From the NCBI GenBank assembly GCA_016124495.1, contig WGNP01000015.1, forward strand, positions 1-64,000: a DNA stretch of 64,000 nucleotides, read 5' to 3'. Under the pieces are notes generated by a model. That model saw only the letters and a program-made list of their open reading frames with translations, ran no database searches and had not been told where the DNA came from. A program made the position numbers and the translations under genes. The stretch comes from Hyphomonas sp. (lineage in GTDB: Bacteria; Pseudomonadota; Alphaproteobacteria; Caulobacterales; Hyphomonadaceae). Of this stretch, positions 33,474 to 44,353 are shown piece after piece. How positions within the stretch are numbered: position 1 is the first letter of the stretch; the number at the start of each line of letters is the position of its first letter.

Positions 33474-35657
33474 TCAGAACTTGCGGGTCACCGTGGCGAT
33501 GATCTGCTGACCTGCACCATAGGTGCAACCGGCCGGTCCGGAACAGCGCGCAACGTAAACTTCGTCGAGCAGGTTCGATCCGTTCAGGGCGAAACGCCAT
33601 TCCGCGGTGTCATACCGGATGATCGCATCAAACAGGGTCGAATCCTCGCCAGTAAACACAACCGGGTTGAACGGACCGGGCAAGGAGCCCTGGCTCTCGC
33701 TGGTGTAACGCACGCCTGCCCCGATACCGAAGCCTGCGAACATCCCGTCGCTGAAGGTGTAGTCCGCGAACAACGACGCCTTGGTTTCCGGCGTGACCGG
33801 AAGTTCCGCGCCGACTTCGACGGCCGTCGAGCTGGCGACCACTTCGCTGTCCGTCAGGCTGAGCGACGCGTTGATCGACAGCTTGTCGTTGATCCGGCTG
33901 ACCGCTTCGAATTCGACACCGTTGACTTCAACTTCGCCGGTTTGCGTACCGAACACCGGCGTGACCGACGGCGACGTACTGACGACGTTCTTCTGCTTGA
34001 TCTGGTAGGCCGCCGCGGTGAGCAGCAGCTTGTATCCATCCGGCAGGCCGCGCGCGTCATACTTCACGCCGGCTTCGAGCTGCTCGCCTTCGCTCGGCTC
34101 GAACTCCTGAAGGGTGACCGAGTCGCTGCCGAGGACGGGCTCAAACGACGTGGCGTAGCTGACATAGGGCGCGACGCCGCTGTCGAAGATGTAGTTGCCG
34201 CCGACACGGTAGGTGAACTTCTCCTGCTCGGTCTCGGCGCTGGTGGCGTTGTTCTCGATCGTCACCCAGTCCTGACGGCCGCTCAGCGTAAGATAGAGGT
34301 TGCCCAGACCGATATGGTCCTGAACGTAGAGACCCGTCTGCTTGAGCGTCTGGTTGTTGAACGCAAACGGATAGCCCGGCTCAAGAATGGCTTGCGGCGC
34401 ATAGACCGGGTTGAAGAGGTCAATCTGGTTGGCAAAGATGAAGCCGAAATCGGCCTTGTTCTCGACCTTGCGATAGTCGACGCCCGCGATGATCTCGTGC
34501 GTCAGGCCGCCGGAATCGAGCGTGACGTCGAAGCGGTTGTCCGTCGTGACACTCTTCACCGTCTCGGCGTAGGAGAAGTTGTACTGCTGGACCGTGCGGA
34601 AATCATCTGGCACGCCGTTGAAGTCGGCGTCGACCAGACCACCACCTCCGTAGATGCTCGTTGGCGAGGCTTCATCATAATCGCTGACCTTCAGGTTCGA
34701 GACGAAACTGACGGCGTCCGTGAAGGCATGCGTGAACTCGTAGCCAACCGCCCACTGGTCACGCTCAAATCGGTTGTTGGGATCGCCCACGTTCGTGGAC
34801 GGATCAATCTGGCCGAGCGGGTTGGGCAGCAGCGTTCCGAAGACCGGAAGGAACCCGTTCGTGTCGCCCAGCACTTCGTCGGTCTGGAAGTAGCCAAGGC
34901 CCGTAAGGATCGTGTCGGGTGTGATTTCCCAGGTCAGCGCCGGCGCAACCAGAATGCGTTCTGCCGAAACGAGGTCACGTTCGGCTTCGCGGTCGAGATA
35001 GAGGCCGGTCAGCGAGTAGCTCACGGTATCCGAGAGCGGGCCATGGACCGTTCCCGCGACCTGCATGTAGTTGTCGGAGCCATATTTCGCCTGCACTTCG
35101 CCGCCGAACTCGCTGTCGGGGCGGCGCGAGATCTGGTTGTAGAGGCCGCCCGGAGGGGAGCTGCCGTAGAGGGCCGAAGCCGGACCTTTGAGAATGTCGA
35201 ACGACTCGAACGCGTAGAGGTCAACGCCGACGCTGAGGATCGAGGTGGAAACCGGCGCGGCGAGGCCGTCGATGTACTGCTTGGGCGTGAAGCCGCGCAC
35301 GGTCAGGAAGTCGAACCGCAGGTCGGGGCCGTAGTTCTCGCCGAAGGCGCCGGAGGTATAGCGCACGGCCTGCTGGGCATCGATGAAGGCGAGCAGGTCG
35401 ATCTGGTCGCGCGTGATCACGGACACCGACTGCGGCGTCTCGATCAGCGGGATGTTCGACTTGTTGGCGGTGCCACCGTCTTCAGGCACATAATCCGGCG
35501 CGATGACGATCACGGTTTCCTGAATGCTGGGCGAGTCTTCGACTTCCCCCTCCTGCGCGAACGCGGCCGGCGCGAACACCGAGAAACTTGCGGCAGCGCC
35601 CAGAAGCGTGGCCTTGAACATTGCTTTCTGCGCTGATTGGCGATTGTTTCGCACCAT
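33474..35657 (-). CDS. TonB-dependent siderophore-type receptor
   Basis: A 727-residue outer membrane receptor. A signal peptide ends AAFAQ (about residue 36). The plug has TVIVIAPDYVPEDGG, TPQSVSVITRDQID and FLTVRGFTPKQYIDGLA, and the barrel ends with the aromatic IIATVTRKF. The plug style belongs to the FhuA/FpvA siderophore receptor group. The presence of a PepSY gene opposite supports ferric-siderophore or peptide uptake, but the partner amidohydrolase makes a cyclic amide or peptide ligand possible. No Fur box was recognised. ATG 35657 is preferred over 35690 because of the signal peptide. Confidence 0.9.
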   Translation of the reverse strand: MVRNNRQSAQKAMFKATLLGAAASFSVFAPAAFAQEGEVEDSPSIQETVIVIAPDYVPEDGGTANKSNIPLIETPQSVSVITRDQIDLLAFIDAQQAVRYTSGAFGENYGPDLRFDFLTVRGFTPKQYIDGLAAPVSTSILSVGVDLYAFESFDILKGPASALYGSSPPGGLYNQISRRPDSEFGGEVQAKYGSDNYMQVAGTVHGPLSDTVSYSLTGLYLDREAERDLVSAERILVAPALTWEITPDTILTGLGYFQTDEVLGDTNGFLPVFGTLLPNPLGQIDPSTNVGDPNNRFERDQWAVGYEFTHAFTDAVSFVSNLKVSDYDEASPTSIYGGGGLVDADFNGVPDDFRTVQQYNFSYAETVKSVTTDNRFDVTLDSGGLTHEIIAGVDYRKVENKADFGFIFANQIDLFNPVYAPQAILEPGYPFAFNNQTLKQTGLYVQDHIGLGNLYLTLSGRQDWVTIENNATSAETEQEKFTYRVGGNYIFDSGVAPYVSYATSFEPVLGSDSVTLQEFEPSEGEQLEAGVKYDARGLPDGYKLLLTAAAYQIKQKNVVSTSPSVTPVFGTQTGEVEVNGVEFEAVSRINDKLSINASLSLTDSEVVASSTAVEVGAELPVTPETKASLFADYTFSDGMFAGFGIGAGVRYTSESQGSLPGPFNPVVFTGEDSTLFDAIIRYDTAEWRFALNGSNLLDEVYVARCSGPAGCTYGAGQQIIATVTRKF

Positions 35658-35899
35658 GATTGCACCCTTGCTTCTTCGCCGTTCGCCCATTGCGAACTCA
35701 ACACCGGTCTAACATCGGAAAGCCAGCGGCGTATTCCGGCTTTGGGTCTTGAACTGTCCTTTTTTGGCCAAAATGGGCGCACCCGGCAGAGCCTTTGGCC
35801 CGGCGGACCCGATAAAGGTGATTTTCGGCCCGCCTAGTTATGGCCCGTTTCCGTCAAGTCACTTATCGTCCGGATTGAACAATAGGCAGGAGAAGGCGC

Positions 35900-37078
35900 A
35901 TGGCTGGCGTCGCGACCAAAAACATCTGGCTCGTCCTGCACCGGTGGTTCGGTCTGCTGACCGCTGTGTTCCTTTTCATTGCAGCAGTGACGGGCTGCAT
36001 CCTGACCATGCGCGCGTCCATCGACCGGGCCGTGAATGGAGACCTGTTCGAATACGCGGGCGAAGCGTCGCAGAGACTGGACCCGATTGACGCGGTTGCC
36101 CGGTATGAGGCGGCAAATCCCGGCGTACAGGTCATGGTGTTCCCGCTGAACCCGCCTGCAGACGAGAACATTTCCATCTCGGTCAGCGCCAAGCCGGGTG
36201 AACCGTCCATCGGCGAGGATGAAGTGTTCCTCGATCCGTCGACCGGCGACGTCGTCAGAAGCCGGAGCACGGATGCAGGCTTCTCTGGCCGGCAGATCAT
36301 TCCGTTGCTTCTGGAAATCCACTATACTCTGTATGCGGGCGATAGTGGCCGCATCTTCATGGGCTTCATTGCGCTGGGCTGGCTGATCAGCGGCATCATC
36401 GGCCTCTACCTGACGCTGCCGCGCAAAGCGCCTTTCCTCCAAAATTGGGCGCCGGCGTGGACGTACAGCCCGAAACGTTCATTCGCCCGACAGATGCTCG
36501 ACTTGCACCGATCGAGCGCCCTTTGGCTTTTCCTGTTTCTCATCGCCCTCGCGTTTACCTCGGTCGCGCTGAACTTCTTCTCCGAAGTCTACGATCCGGT
36601 GGTCACCACGATCTCGCCGCTCAAGAAGTCCCTGTTCCATCTGGATGCGCCGTTCCCGAACGGTATGGTTCCATCACTGACCTACGCGGACGCCCTGGCC
36701 CTCGCGCAGCAACAAGCAGAAGCCAGCGGCGTGGAATGGCAACCCGCCACAGCGCTCTATTACCCCAACTGGAACCTCTACGGCGTCACGTTCAGCGACA
36801 ACGGCATCCTGAACTACAAGTATCTCGGTCCCATCTACTACTATTTTGATGCAGCCAGCGGCGCCTTCATTCATGAGGTCAATCCCTATACGGATAGCGC
36901 AGGCCTCGTGATGATCCGGATGGTGTATCCGGTTCACAGCGGCGAAGTGGGCGGGCCGTTGACGGTCTTCCTGGTCTTCCTGCTGGGGGTCGCCACAGCG
37001 GGTCACTGCATCACAGGCGTCTGGCTCTGGCTTAAAAAGCGCGGGCCGCGAATTGCCGCGAAGAAAATCCGCCTGTAA
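35900..37078 (+). CDS. PepSY-associated transmembrane helix protein (PiuB/FpvG-like)
   Basis: A 392-residue inner membrane protein with four hydrophobic helices (about 13-36, 149-172, 200-223, 340-365) and a large periplasmic region with PepSY-type sequence (DPIDAVARYEAANPG, FLDPSTGDVV, YFDAASGAFIHEVNP). The N-terminal LVLHRWFGLLTAVFLFIAAVTGC and LDLHRSSALWLF have His residues typical of haem-binding or redox family members such as FpvG and FegB. The family is linked to reduction or release of ferric siderophores. It is divergent from the TonB receptor (242-base gap), which suggests joint control. Confidence 0.85.
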   Translation: MAGVATKNIWLVLHRWFGLLTAVFLFIAAVTGCILTMRASIDRAVNGDLFEYAGEASQRLDPIDAVARYEAANPGVQVMVFPLNPPADENISISVSAKPGEPSIGEDEVFLDPSTGDVVRSRSTDAGFSGRQIIPLLLEIHYTLYAGDSGRIFMGFIALGWLISGIIGLYLTLPRKAPFLQNWAPAWTYSPKRSFARQMLDLHRSSALWLFLFLIALAFTSVALNFFSEVYDPVVTTISPLKKSLFHLDAPFPNGMVPSLTYADALALAQQQAEASGVEWQPATALYYPNWNLYGVTFSDNGILNYKYLGPIYYYFDAASGAFIHEVNPYTDSAGLVMIRMVYPVHSGEVGGPLTVFLVFLLGVATAGHCITGVWLWLKKRGPRIAAKKIRL

Positions 37079-37122
37079 ATTACCGCAGACGCCTGATGCG
37101 CAGCCCGGCCGGCGATACACCA

Positions 37123-38103
37123 ATGACCCATGACAAGAGTGCCTCGATGAACCTTCAGCCGCAGCCGGTCACCGATGACATTGACCGCGACATCCGGATC
37201 TTCGTCGAGAAAACGTCAGCCGATTACGAGGCTTTGTCTCATGGCGCGGTGCCCTCGCTCGCCCGCCGCCGCGAAATTGCCGAGCAGGTGCGCACACCCT
37301 GGGTGCGCGGCGGGCCGGACATGGCACAAACCCGCATGGTCACTTTCGGCGCCGCAAAAGTGCGCGCCAGAATCCACATTCCTCGCTCGGGCGCCGGCAA
37401 CGGCACCCTGATCTACATTCACGGCGGCGGCTGGACGGTGTTCAGTATCGACACGCATGACCGCCTGATGCGCGAATATGCCGAGCGGGCGGGCTGCGCG
37501 GTGGTCGGGCTCGATTATGCGCTGTCACCGGAACACCGTTTTCCGCGCGCTCTCGATGATGTGGACGCCTGCACCCACTGGCTTTTGACGCACGGCGCGG
37601 ACGAGGGCCTGAATACATCGCGCATCGCCTTCGGCGGGGACTCCGCCGGCGCGAACCTCTCGCTTTGCGCGACGTTGCGCATGCGCGATCGCGGCGAGGC
37701 GTTACCCACCGGGCTCGTCTTGAACTACGCCGCGCTGGATACGCAGCCGCGGGCCTCCTGGAAACGCTTTGATGGCCAGCCTTACATGCTGAACGTCGAC
37801 GAGATGGAGGCGTTCTGGATGAACTATCTGGGTGCGCCGAGTACGGATAATCCCTATGCCCGCCCGCTCCTGGCCGACCTTGCGGACCTTCCGCCCGTAC
37901 ATCTCTGCATCGCGCAGTGCGATATCCTCGCGGACGAGAACCACGAACTCGCCGCCCGGTTGGCCGCCGCCGGCGTGAATGTCTCCGCCATCGTCTACCC
38001 CGGCGCGACCCACAGCTTCCTAGAGGCTGTGCGGATTTCCGAATGCGCGGACCGCGCCATTCAGAACGCGTCCGATTGGCTGTCCCTTCTTTTTGCGACA
38101 TGA
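37123..38103 (+). CDS. Alpha/beta hydrolase, HSL-type esterase
   Basis: A 326-residue hormone-sensitive-lipase-type esterase. Motifs: IYIHGGGWTVFS (oxyanion hole HGGGW), VVGLDYALSPEHRFP, nucleophile GDSAGANLS, DILADENHELA (catalytic Asp) and GATHSFLEAV (catalytic His). Substrates of the group are short-chain esters; the one here is unknown. The start is uncertain: ATG 37123 has no clear ribosome binding site and ATG 37147 is equally possible. Its stop overlaps the next start in ATGA. Confidence 0.87.
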   Translation: MTHDKSASMNLQPQPVTDDIDRDIRIFVEKTSADYEALSHGAVPSLARRREIAEQVRTPWVRGGPDMAQTRMVTFGAAKVRARIHIPRSGAGNGTLIYIHGGGWTVFSIDTHDRLMREYAERAGCAVVGLDYALSPEHRFPRALDDVDACTHWLLTHGADEGLNTSRIAFGGDSAGANLSLCATLRMRDRGEALPTGLVLNYAALDTQPRASWKRFDGQPYMLNVDEMEAFWMNYLGAPSTDNPYARPLLADLADLPPVHLCIAQCDILADENHELAARLAAAGVNVSAIVYPGATHSFLEAVRISECADRAIQNASDWLSLLFAT

Positions 38104-38678
38104 GCGCCCAATTCGAGAATGTCGCGCTGGACGAAGTGGTTCGCTTCGTTGAAGCTTACCCGCTCGCCTGGATCGTACCGGTCGGTGCGCCCGATGAAGC
38201 GCGGTTGATGCCCTTGATGATGGAGCTGGGCGCAGATGGAAAGCCTGCCACGCTGCTGGGCCATCTTCCCCTCAAGTCACTCGCCACCGACATGCTGCGA
38301 ACCAACCCCGCCGCGGTGTGTCTGTTCCTGGGCCCGAACGCCTACATTCCGCCCGGCTGGATCAGCAAGCCCGGCTGGGCGCCGACCTGGAACTTCGTCT
38401 CCCTGAAAGTCACCGGCGACCTGGTGCCGGATGAAAGCCTGACGGATGAATCGGTTCGCAAGGTCGTCCACCACATGGAGTCGCGCGCGGGCTCAGACTG
38501 GACCGTCGAGCGCGTCGGGGCCCGTTTCGAGCATCTGTTGCGCGGGATCATCGGATTCCGTATGCGGATCGAAAGGCTCACGCCGCGCTTCAAGACCGGG
38601 CAAGACGAGTCCGAGCAATCCTATGCTGAAATCCTCTCGGCACTGACGGGTCATCCACTGCGCGACTGGATGCGTTGA
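38100..38678 (+). CDS. FMN-binding negative regulator, PaiB-like
   Basis: A 192-residue split-barrel protein of the PaiB family, described in Bacillus as a repressor of sporulation and protease genes but widely of unknown role. Seen: FVEAYPLAWIVPVG, LLGHLPLKS, LFLGPNAYIPPGWIS and TWNFVSLKVTGDL, which form the FMN pocket, and the C-terminal GIIGFRMRIERLTPRFKTGQ. It is translationally coupled to the esterase (ATGA), so a common role in a small-molecule process is possible. Confidence 0.83.
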   Translation: MSAQFENVALDEVVRFVEAYPLAWIVPVGAPDEARLMPLMMELGADGKPATLLGHLPLKSLATDMLRTNPAAVCLFLGPNAYIPPGWISKPGWAPTWNFVSLKVTGDLVPDESLTDESVRKVVHHMESRAGSDWTVERVGARFEHLLRGIIGFRMRIERLTPRFKTGQDESEQSYAEILSALTGHPLRDWMR

Positions 38679-38821
38679 TCCTATGCCGCGCCGGAAATTC
38701 TGGCCCGAACGCGAAACCTAAAGTCCCGCCCGGGTGCGCTGGCGTGCGCGCGTCCTGCTAGGGTCTGCTCACGACGTCAGCACGGCCCTGCATTTGCAGC
38801 ACCGATTGAGCGAGCCCCCTC

Positions 38822-40432
38822 ATGCCCCTCCCCCCGAACCAGCCAGTACGAGACTTCGCGCCGGGCTCCCCGGAACGTGCCCGGCTGGTTGCCGAACTGG
38901 ACCGCCAGCGCGCCAACCTCCGGCGCATCCTGCCGGTGATTGACGGACGCAAGATCGACACTGGCCGGGATGTCGAGATGCGGGAACCCCATGCCCACCG
39001 GAACTCCCTGGGCTCCTACGCTGCGGCAGGCGCGGCGGAAGCGGACGCGGCTATCCGGTCCGCTATCGCGGCCCGCCAGGATTGGTCCCGGATGAGCGGC
39101 GCGTCCCGGCGGGCGATCTTCTTGCGCGCAGCTGAACTGCTGGCTGGGCCCTTCAACGAGCGCCTCCTTGCAGCGACCATGCTGCAGCAAAGCAAGACCG
39201 CCTTTCAGGCCGAAATAGACGCGTCCTGCGAGCTGATCGATTTTCTGCGGTTCAATGTCGCGTTCGCCGAGCAGATCGAGGCGATGCAACCCTTATCCAC
39301 GCTCGCGGAACAGAACCGGCTCGAGTATCGCGGTCTCGACGGCTTCGTGTTCGCTGCCTCGCCCTTCAACTTCACCGCCATCGCGGGCAACCTTTGCCTC
39401 GCGCCCGCCCTGATGGGCAACACGGTGGTGTGGAAGCCCTCCGAGCGCGCCGTCTACAGCGCCGCCTTTCTGATGGACTTGTTCGAGGCTGCGGGCTTGC
39501 CGCCCGGCGTGATCAACATGCTGCCCACGGACAATCCTGCCAGGGTCGGCGAGACTGTGCTCGCCAGCCCGCACCTCGCCGGAATCCACTTTACGGGCTC
39601 GAGCGGGGCGTTTGACCGTCTCTGGCAAACGACGGGTCACGCTGTATCGCGCTACCGCAACTATCCGCGCCTGGTCGGCGAGACGGGCGGAAAAGATTTT
39701 GTGCTCGCGCACACCTCTGCCGATGTGGACGCGCTGGTCACGGCCTTGGTTCGAGGCGCTTTTGACTATCAGGGCCAGAAATGCTCCGCCGCCAGCCGGG
39801 CTTACATTCCGCAAAGTCTCTACACGGAAGTCTGCGAGCGGCTTGCCGCCACCGTCAGCGGCCTCTCGATGGGCGATGTGACGGATTTCCGGAACTTCAT
39901 GGGCGCCGTGATCGACCAGCGTGCGTACGATACGGTATCGAGCTTCATAGATTTTGCGGGGACTTCCCCCGGCCACCGGACAATTGCCGGCGCGCACGCC
40001 TCCGACGAGGACGGGTACTTCATTCCCCCAACCGTCATCAGCTGTGATGCCCCCTGCTCGCGCCTGATGACCGAAGAGATCTTCGGTCCGGTGCTCGCGC
40101 TGCATGCCTACCCGGACGACAAGCTGGAAGACACGGTCGCCCTCGTCGATCAATCAAGCTCCTATGCCCTGACGGGCGCAATCTTCGCGCAGGATCAGCG
40201 CGTCATCGACCAGCTCTCTCTTGGCCTGCGGGACGCAGCCGGCAACTTCTACATCAACGACAAGCCCACCGGAGCCGTCGTCGGCCGCCAACCGTTCGGC
40301 GGCGCGCGGCGTAGCGGCACAAACGACAAGGCCGGCAGCATGATCAACCTGCTGCGCTGGACATCGCCCCGTACGATCAAGGAAACCTTCGTGCCGCACA
40401 CCTCCCCGCTCTATCCGCATATGGCCGGTTGA
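38822..40432 (+). CDS. pruA: Delta-1-pyrroline-5-carboxylate dehydrogenase (eukaryotic type)
   Basis: A 536-residue aldehyde dehydrogenase that oxidises glutamate semialdehyde to glutamate in proline breakdown. Identification rests on the N terminus (NQPVRDFAPGSPERARLVAEL) and the C-terminal NLLRWTSPRTIKETFVPHT, both typical of the monofunctional TIGR01236 type found in eukaryotes and some bacteria. The NAD site has FTGSSGAFDRLW, and the catalytic Cys is in YQGQKCSAASRAY. No proline dehydrogenase gene lies in the window, so it probably works with one elsewhere. Confidence 0.88.
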   Translation: MPLPPNQPVRDFAPGSPERARLVAELDRQRANLRRILPVIDGRKIDTGRDVEMREPHAHRNSLGSYAAAGAAEADAAIRSAIAARQDWSRMSGASRRAIFLRAAELLAGPFNERLLAATMLQQSKTAFQAEIDASCELIDFLRFNVAFAEQIEAMQPLSTLAEQNRLEYRGLDGFVFAASPFNFTAIAGNLCLAPALMGNTVVWKPSERAVYSAAFLMDLFEAAGLPPGVINMLPTDNPARVGETVLASPHLAGIHFTGSSGAFDRLWQTTGHAVSRYRNYPRLVGETGGKDFVLAHTSADVDALVTALVRGAFDYQGQKCSAASRAYIPQSLYTEVCERLAATVSGLSMGDVTDFRNFMGAVIDQRAYDTVSSFIDFAGTSPGHRTIAGAHASDEDGYFIPPTVISCDAPCSRLMTEEIFGPVLALHAYPDDKLEDTVALVDQSSSYALTGAIFAQDQRVIDQLSLGLRDAAGNFYINDKPTGAVVGRQPFGGARRSGTNDKAGSMINLLRWTSPRTIKETFVPHTSPLYPHMAG

Positions 40433-40459
40433 AGCCACCGGTGAGCTGCCCGGCAAAGA

Positions 40460-40496
40460 AAAAGGGCGGACCACAAAGGCCCGCCCTCAGTTTTTC
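40460..40496. terminator. Bidirectional rho-independent terminator
   Basis: AGGGCGG (40463-40469) pairs with CCGCCCT (40481-40487). A run rich in A precedes and a run of T (40491-40495) follows, so the hairpin can end both the P5C dehydrogenase transcript and the convergent katG transcript. Confidence 0.75.
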
Positions 40497-40543
40497 AGGA
40501 AACTGTCCCGGCCAGTCCGGCCGGGATTAGCCCTCTGGCTTCA

Positions 40544-42757
<2,214 letters not shown>

Positions 42758-42862
42758 TTAACAGAATCTGTTGCGACAGGCTGACGCTTCGGCCGCTATA
42801 GATCAAATAGATTTTGCGCGCCCGAGCTATAGGATAGCCCACTAGCAGTCAGCGTCGGCGTC

Positions 42863-44287
42863 TCAGGCAGTGGCAGACTTGCGCGTAAACACGGTCTGGG
42901 CCTGGCAGAACTCCAGCACACCTTCCGGTCCGCCTTCGACGCCAATCCCCGACTGCTTGAAGCCGCCAAAGGCCGCGTGCGGGCTGAGATGCTGGCTCTC
43001 GTTGATCCAGACGGTCCCGGCCTGCAGGCGGGTTGCGATGTCCTGCGCGCGGTCGATGTCGCTCGACCAGATCGAAGCGCCGAGGCCATACTCGCTGTCG
43101 TTGGCGCGGCCGATAACTTCGTCGAGATTGTCGAACTTGAGCAGCGGCAATACCGGGCCGAACTGTTCCTCCTGCACGATGCGGGCGGACTCGGGCGGAT
43201 TGTCGAGAATGGTGATCGGCACGAAATAGCCCGGCACCCCGGAGGCCTCGCCGCCGATCAGGAACTTGTAGCCATTGTCCCTGGCATCCTGGATCAGTTC
43301 CAGAACGCGCCTGTACTGGGCGGAGTTCTGGATCGGACCGATCTGGGTGCCCTGCTCCGCGCCGTCACCGATCTTCACGGTTTTCGCATATTCGACGATC
43401 GCCGCCTTCAGGGGTTCGTAGATGTCCTTGTGGATGTACATCCGCTTGGTGGCGATACAGATCTGACCGGTATTTCGGAACGCCGCCCAGAACAGGTCTT
43501 CCGCCACCTTCTTCACGTCCACATCGGGCATCACGATGGCGGGATCATTGCCGCCGAGTTCAAGCGTCACGCGCTTCAGCGAATGCGCCGCGCTCTCCAT
43601 CACTTTCTTCCCGGTCTGGGTCGAGCCGGTGAAGCTCACCTTGTCGATGCCCTTGTGCGCCGTCAGCCAGGGACCGAGACGGTCCGATCCGGAAACCACG
43701 TTCAGCACACCGTCCGGCAGCACGCCGCGCAGCAGTTCGCCGATGCGCAGCGTCGTCAGCGGTGTCGTGGGGGCCGGTTTCAGCACGACCGTGTTACCCG
43801 CCAGCAAGGCCGGGCCAAGTTTGAACGCCGCCAGGATGACCGGGAAGTTCCACGGCACGATTGCGGCGACGACGCCGATCGGCCCGTAGCGCGTCACGGC
43901 ATGCCGCTCGGCCGAGTCTTCCGAAACATGTTCCGGGATTTCGTGCCTGGAGGATTCCATCAGCCAGAAGGCGCCGCCGCCGACATCGCCTTCGGCGTCG
44001 GGGTGCGGCTTGCCCTGCTCGCGCGTCAGCAGGCGCGAAAGCTCCGGAATGTTCTGCATGATGATTCCGGCCATCACGTTGAGCAGCTCGCGCCGCTTGG
44101 CGATGGGCGTGGCCTTCCAGGCGGAAAAAGCGTCCCGGGCGGCCGCTACGGCCGCGTCCAGTTCCGCTTTGGAACAATCCGGCGCCTGTGCGAACACCTC
44201 GCCTGTCGCCGGATTCTCGACGCCGAAGGTTTCGGTGCCGGCAACTGCCTTGCCGTTGATGGTCATCGTGAACTTTTGGTCAGCCAT
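42863..44287 (-). CDS. NAD(P)-dependent aldehyde dehydrogenase
   Basis: A 474-residue class 3-like aldehyde dehydrogenase. Seen: the Rossmann region with VVAAIVPWNFPVILAAFKLGPAL and FTGSTQTGKKVM, catalytic Glu in LELGGNDPAIV, catalytic Cys in FRNTGQICIATKR, and GGFKQSGIGVEGGPEG. Such enzymes oxidise small aliphatic or aromatic aldehydes. It is followed by a serine hydrolase on the same strand, which starts elsewhere, so it is probably transcribed alone. ATG 44287 is preferred over upstream in-frame starts because it gives the usual N terminus. Confidence 0.9.
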   Translation of the reverse strand: MADQKFTMTINGKAVAGTETFGVENPATGEVFAQAPDCSKAELDAAVAAARDAFSAWKATPIAKRRELLNVMAGIIMQNIPELSRLLTREQGKPHPDAEGDVGGGAFWLMESSRHEIPEHVSEDSAERHAVTRYGPIGVVAAIVPWNFPVILAAFKLGPALLAGNTVVLKPAPTTPLTTLRIGELLRGVLPDGVLNVVSGSDRLGPWLTAHKGIDKVSFTGSTQTGKKVMESAAHSLKRVTLELGGNDPAIVMPDVDVKKVAEDLFWAAFRNTGQICIATKRMYIHKDIYEPLKAAIVEYAKTVKIGDGAEQGTQIGPIQNSAQYRRVLELIQDARDNGYKFLIGGEASGVPGYFVPITILDNPPESARIVQEEQFGPVLPLLKFDNLDEVIGRANDSEYGLGASIWSSDIDRAQDIATRLQAGTVWINESQHLSPHAAFGGFKQSGIGVEGGPEGVLEFCQAQTVFTRKSATA

Positions 44288-44353
44288 TGCCGTGTCCTCC
44301 CGGTCTGTCGCGACACTCAACGCCACGCCGCGCGATTTCACAAGTCTGCAGAC

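Noticed and set aside
33348..35636. Plus-strand open frame (762 codons) opposite the TonB receptor
   Set aside because: It is the antisense shadow of a gene with a signal peptide, plug and barrel signatures.
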